A stretch of 45,408 nt of DNA, taken from Legionella santicrucis (GTDB lineage Bacteria > Pseudomonadota > Gammaproteobacteria > Legionellales > Legionellaceae). Made by a program: the position numbers and the translations under genes. The notes under the pieces were generated by a model, which did no database searches, was not told where the DNA came from, and saw only the letters and a list, made by a program, of their open reading frames with translations. Positions 43,572 through 45,408 of the stretch are shown in pieces (positions within the stretch are counted from its first letter, which is position 1; every line of letters starts with the position of its first letter). The stretch spans positions 224,301 through 269,708 of the forward strand of contig NZ_LNYU01000009.1 of NCBI RefSeq assembly GCF_001468135.1. Direction: 5' to 3'.

Positions 43572-44542
43572 AGCCGTTACTTATTAGTAGTGGAGAGCCA
43601 GCGGGTGTTGGTCCAGACTTATGTTTGGCTCTTGCAGGTTACAATTTTCCACTAGTAATTCTAGGAGATCGAGATGTTTTGGAGGCTAGGGCAAAGGAAT
43701 TAAAACTAGATGTTTGCTTCACTTCGTACGAAAGTGGGGAGTTTATCGAGCCAAGGCCTGGTTATTTACCGGTGCTGTCTCTTTCTTGTCCTGCTCCTGT
43801 GCAAAGTGGATGTCTTAATCCTGATAACGCTGGTTATGTTGTGGAGTTACTAAATCAGGCGGCAAGGTTATGCGGCAGAGGAGATTTTTCCGCATTAGTG
43901 ACTGCACCCGTTAATAAGGCAAACATTAATAAAGCTGGTATCCCATTTAGTGGGCATACTGAGTATTTCGCGCAATTTTATAATGCGGAAACAGTGGTTA
44001 TGATGTTGGCTTGTCCACAGATGAAAGTGGCTTTAGTTACAACACATCTTCCTTTACGACAAGTGGCTGATTCGATTACCTCCAATTTAATTATAAAAGT
44101 AGTAAGTCAAATACATCAATCCATGATTAAAGATTTTAATATTTTAAATCCACGCATCAGGGTAGCCGGGTTAAATCCTCATGCTGGGGAATCAGGCTAT
44201 TTAGGGCGGGAGGAAATTGAGATAATTTCGCCTGCTTTAACGTTTCTTCAAGATCAAGGTCTTCAAGTTGAGGGGCCTATGCCTGCAGATACAATGTTCA
44301 TTAAAAATCAATTAAACGATTGTGATGTCTACGTTGCTATGTATCATGATCAAGGGTTACCCGTACTAAAATATGCTGATTTCCATGAAGCGGTCAATGT
44401 AACTTTAGGACTACCAATCATTCGTACCTCTGTAGATCATGGAACAGCTTTAGAACTAGCTGGAAAAAATTTGCTTGATACAGGATCAATGTTTGCCGCG
44501 GTCGAGATGGCTAAGTCTATGGCTTTATCTAGGATGAGATGA
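43568..44542 (+). CDS. pdxA: 4-hydroxythreonine-4-phosphate dehydrogenase
   Basis: A 324-residue PdxA of pyridoxal-5'-phosphate synthesis, oxidising 4-phosphohydroxy-L-threonine with NAD. The start SSGEPAGVGPDL and the metal-ligand histidine regions SGHTEYFAQ, GLNPHAGE and MYHDQGLPVLKY are intact. It overlaps surA and folA by 4 bases each, matching the conserved surA-pdxA order. Confidence 0.95.
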   Translation: MKPLLISSGEPAGVGPDLCLALAGYNFPLVILGDRDVLEARAKELKLDVCFTSYESGEFIEPRPGYLPVLSLSCPAPVQSGCLNPDNAGYVVELLNQAARLCGRGDFSALVTAPVNKANINKAGIPFSGHTEYFAQFYNAETVVMMLACPQMKVALVTTHLPLRQVADSITSNLIIKVVSQIHQSMIKDFNILNPRIRVAGLNPHAGESGYLGREEIEIISPALTFLQDQGLQVEGPMPADTMFIKNQLNDCDVYVAMYHDQGLPVLKYADFHEAVNVTLGLPIIRTSVDHGTALELAGKNLLDTGSMFAAVEMAKSMALSRMR

Positions 44543-45030
44543 TGACAATAATTAGTTTAATTGCTGCAGTCGATGAATCTGGTGGGCTAGGGATCAATAA
44601 TCAATTACTTTGTCATTTACCGGCTGATTTACAACATTTCAAATCAATAACAATGGGAAAACCCATTATTATGGGAAGAAAAACATTTATTTCTATAGGA
44701 AAGCCACTTCCAGGCAGACTGAACATTGTGTTAAGCCGATCATTATCTCTTATTGATGGGGTTCATGTTTTGGACTCGTTAGAAAAAGCAATTGAATATA
44801 CAGCAGAACATCGTGAGATAATGATAATTGGTGGGGCGGAGTTATTTAATGACGCGATTGATAAAGCAAGTTCTTTATATATTACACATATACATCATCA
44901 ATTTGCAGCAGATGTCTTTTTTCCAAAAATCGATGAATCAGTTTGGCATTGTCGCAATGAGCAATTCCGACATCAAGATGAAAAAAATAGATATGATATG
45001 ACCTTCTGTTTTTATGAGCGCAATCACTAA
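44539..45030 (+). CDS. folA: dihydrofolate reductase
   Basis: A 163-residue DHFR reducing dihydrofolate with NADPH. IISLIAAVDESGGLGINNQL is the N-terminal strand and Met20-type loop, followed by LPADLQHFKSITMGKPIIMG, which carries the catalytic acidic Asp and the NADPH-binding GRKTF, and a late MIIGGAELF. Translation is coupled to pdxA by an overlapping ATGATGA. Confidence 0.95.
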   Translation: MMTIISLIAAVDESGGLGINNQLLCHLPADLQHFKSITMGKPIIMGRKTFISIGKPLPGRLNIVLSRSLSLIDGVHVLDSLEKAIEYTAEHREIMIIGGAELFNDAIDKASSLYITHIHHQFAADVFFPKIDESVWHCRNEQFRHQDEKNRYDMTFCFYERNH

Positions 45031-45408
45031 TATATTTTTTGTTCCGGAAGTGCATTTAGTACTATTTATTATTCTTCGTGATCCCTTACTTATCTAATAA
45101 TCTTATTATCCTCATGTAAATCAGCTTCGAATTCACATTAATGTTAGAAAATGATTTCAATAAAGATATGGAACTATTACAAGTGATTCATGTCATTTTA
45201 GTTGAATGAATGAAATGAGCTAAGCGCAATATGCGATAAATATGTATCCAATATGGGCATGTTGAAATCTATATGGATTACAATAGATAAGTGATAAAAA
45301 CAAATTTTAAAAAAAGCAAAAAAGTGTTTGACACTGAGCCTGAAATGAGTAGAATACGCAGCACACCTTGAGGGTGAAGTTCATTAAGAAGAGAGAAGAC
45401 AAACTGTG
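45031..45408. other. region upstream of probable rrn operon
   Basis: No gene is seen after folA. The stretch is AT-rich, with an A-tract block at 45300-45323 that could act as an UP element, then the promoter and leader listed separately. It continues beyond the window. Confidence 0.6.
45328..45355 (+). promoter_or_regulatory. strong sigma-70 promoter, likely rRNA operon
   Basis: A perfect -35 TTGACA (45328-45333) and TAGAAT (45350-45355) with a 16-base spacer, preceded by A/T tracts. This is the best promoter in the window. About 40 bases downstream the leader reads AGACAAACTGTG, close to the AGACAATCTGTG found just before mature 16S rRNA in enterobacteria, so a ribosomal RNA operon very likely follows. 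Confidence 0.75.

Overview
The window looks like the chromosome of a Legionella-type gammaproteobacterium. The DNA is AT-rich. Core gammaproteobacterial genes (lptD-surA-pdxA-folA, amgK-murU, ppk, fadE, efp/epmB) are interleaved with genes that look like Dot/Icm (type IVB) effector candidates, including a double U-box protein. I cannot fix the species from sequence alone.

Positions 1-8900 hold a partial alpha/beta hydrolase (cut by the left edge), an MgtA-type P-type ATPase, a membrane O-acyltransferase with an SGNH tail, ThpR, a PEBP/YbhB protein, a HIT hydrolase, an unrecognised Legionella-style protein and a glutathione peroxidase. Positions 8905-13238 are a compact minus-strand operon encoding a complete tripartite ABC exporter: HlyD-type lipoprotein adaptor, ATPase, ABC-2 permease and NodT-type outer-membrane lipoprotein.

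Positions 13489-18037 are the most accessory stretch. They hold an exported avidin-fold protein with no tryptophan, a YhhN protein, a small exported Cys-containing protein, a 303-residue protein with a hydrophobic hairpin, and a 362-residue protein with two U-box (E3 ubiquitin ligase) domains. Inverted-repeat elements lie between several of these genes.

Positions 18097-30146 carry metabolism and translation genes: psuK-psuG for pseudouridine breakdown, a carotenoid-cleavage-type oxygenase, a glutathionyl-hydroquinone reductase, a short Aquifex-type aconitase in which the usual first Fe-S cysteine is Ser, a phosphoribosyltransferase-fold protein, a short-chain dehydrogenase, a Tyr-rich mini-lipoprotein, divergent efp and epmB, and LD-carboxypeptidase. 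Gaps here hold a decayed gene and several palindromic elements.

Positions 30147-45408 begin with a gap holding a group II intron reverse-transcriptase remnant. After it come ppk, a single-domain CHR transporter with an unknown partner, fadE, an effector-like 274-residue protein, the murU/amgK peptidoglycan-recycling pair, and the lptD-surA-pdxA-folA cluster. The right edge ends in a strong sigma-70 promoter and a leader resembling the start of a 16S rRNA transcript, so an rrn operon probably begins just beyond it.

Three genes (carotenoid oxygenase, phosphoribosyltransferase, EF-P) are given starts downstream of the longest reading frame because Shine-Dalgarno spacing or family alignment favours the inner start. 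I found no CRISPR array, tRNA or intact insertion sequence.
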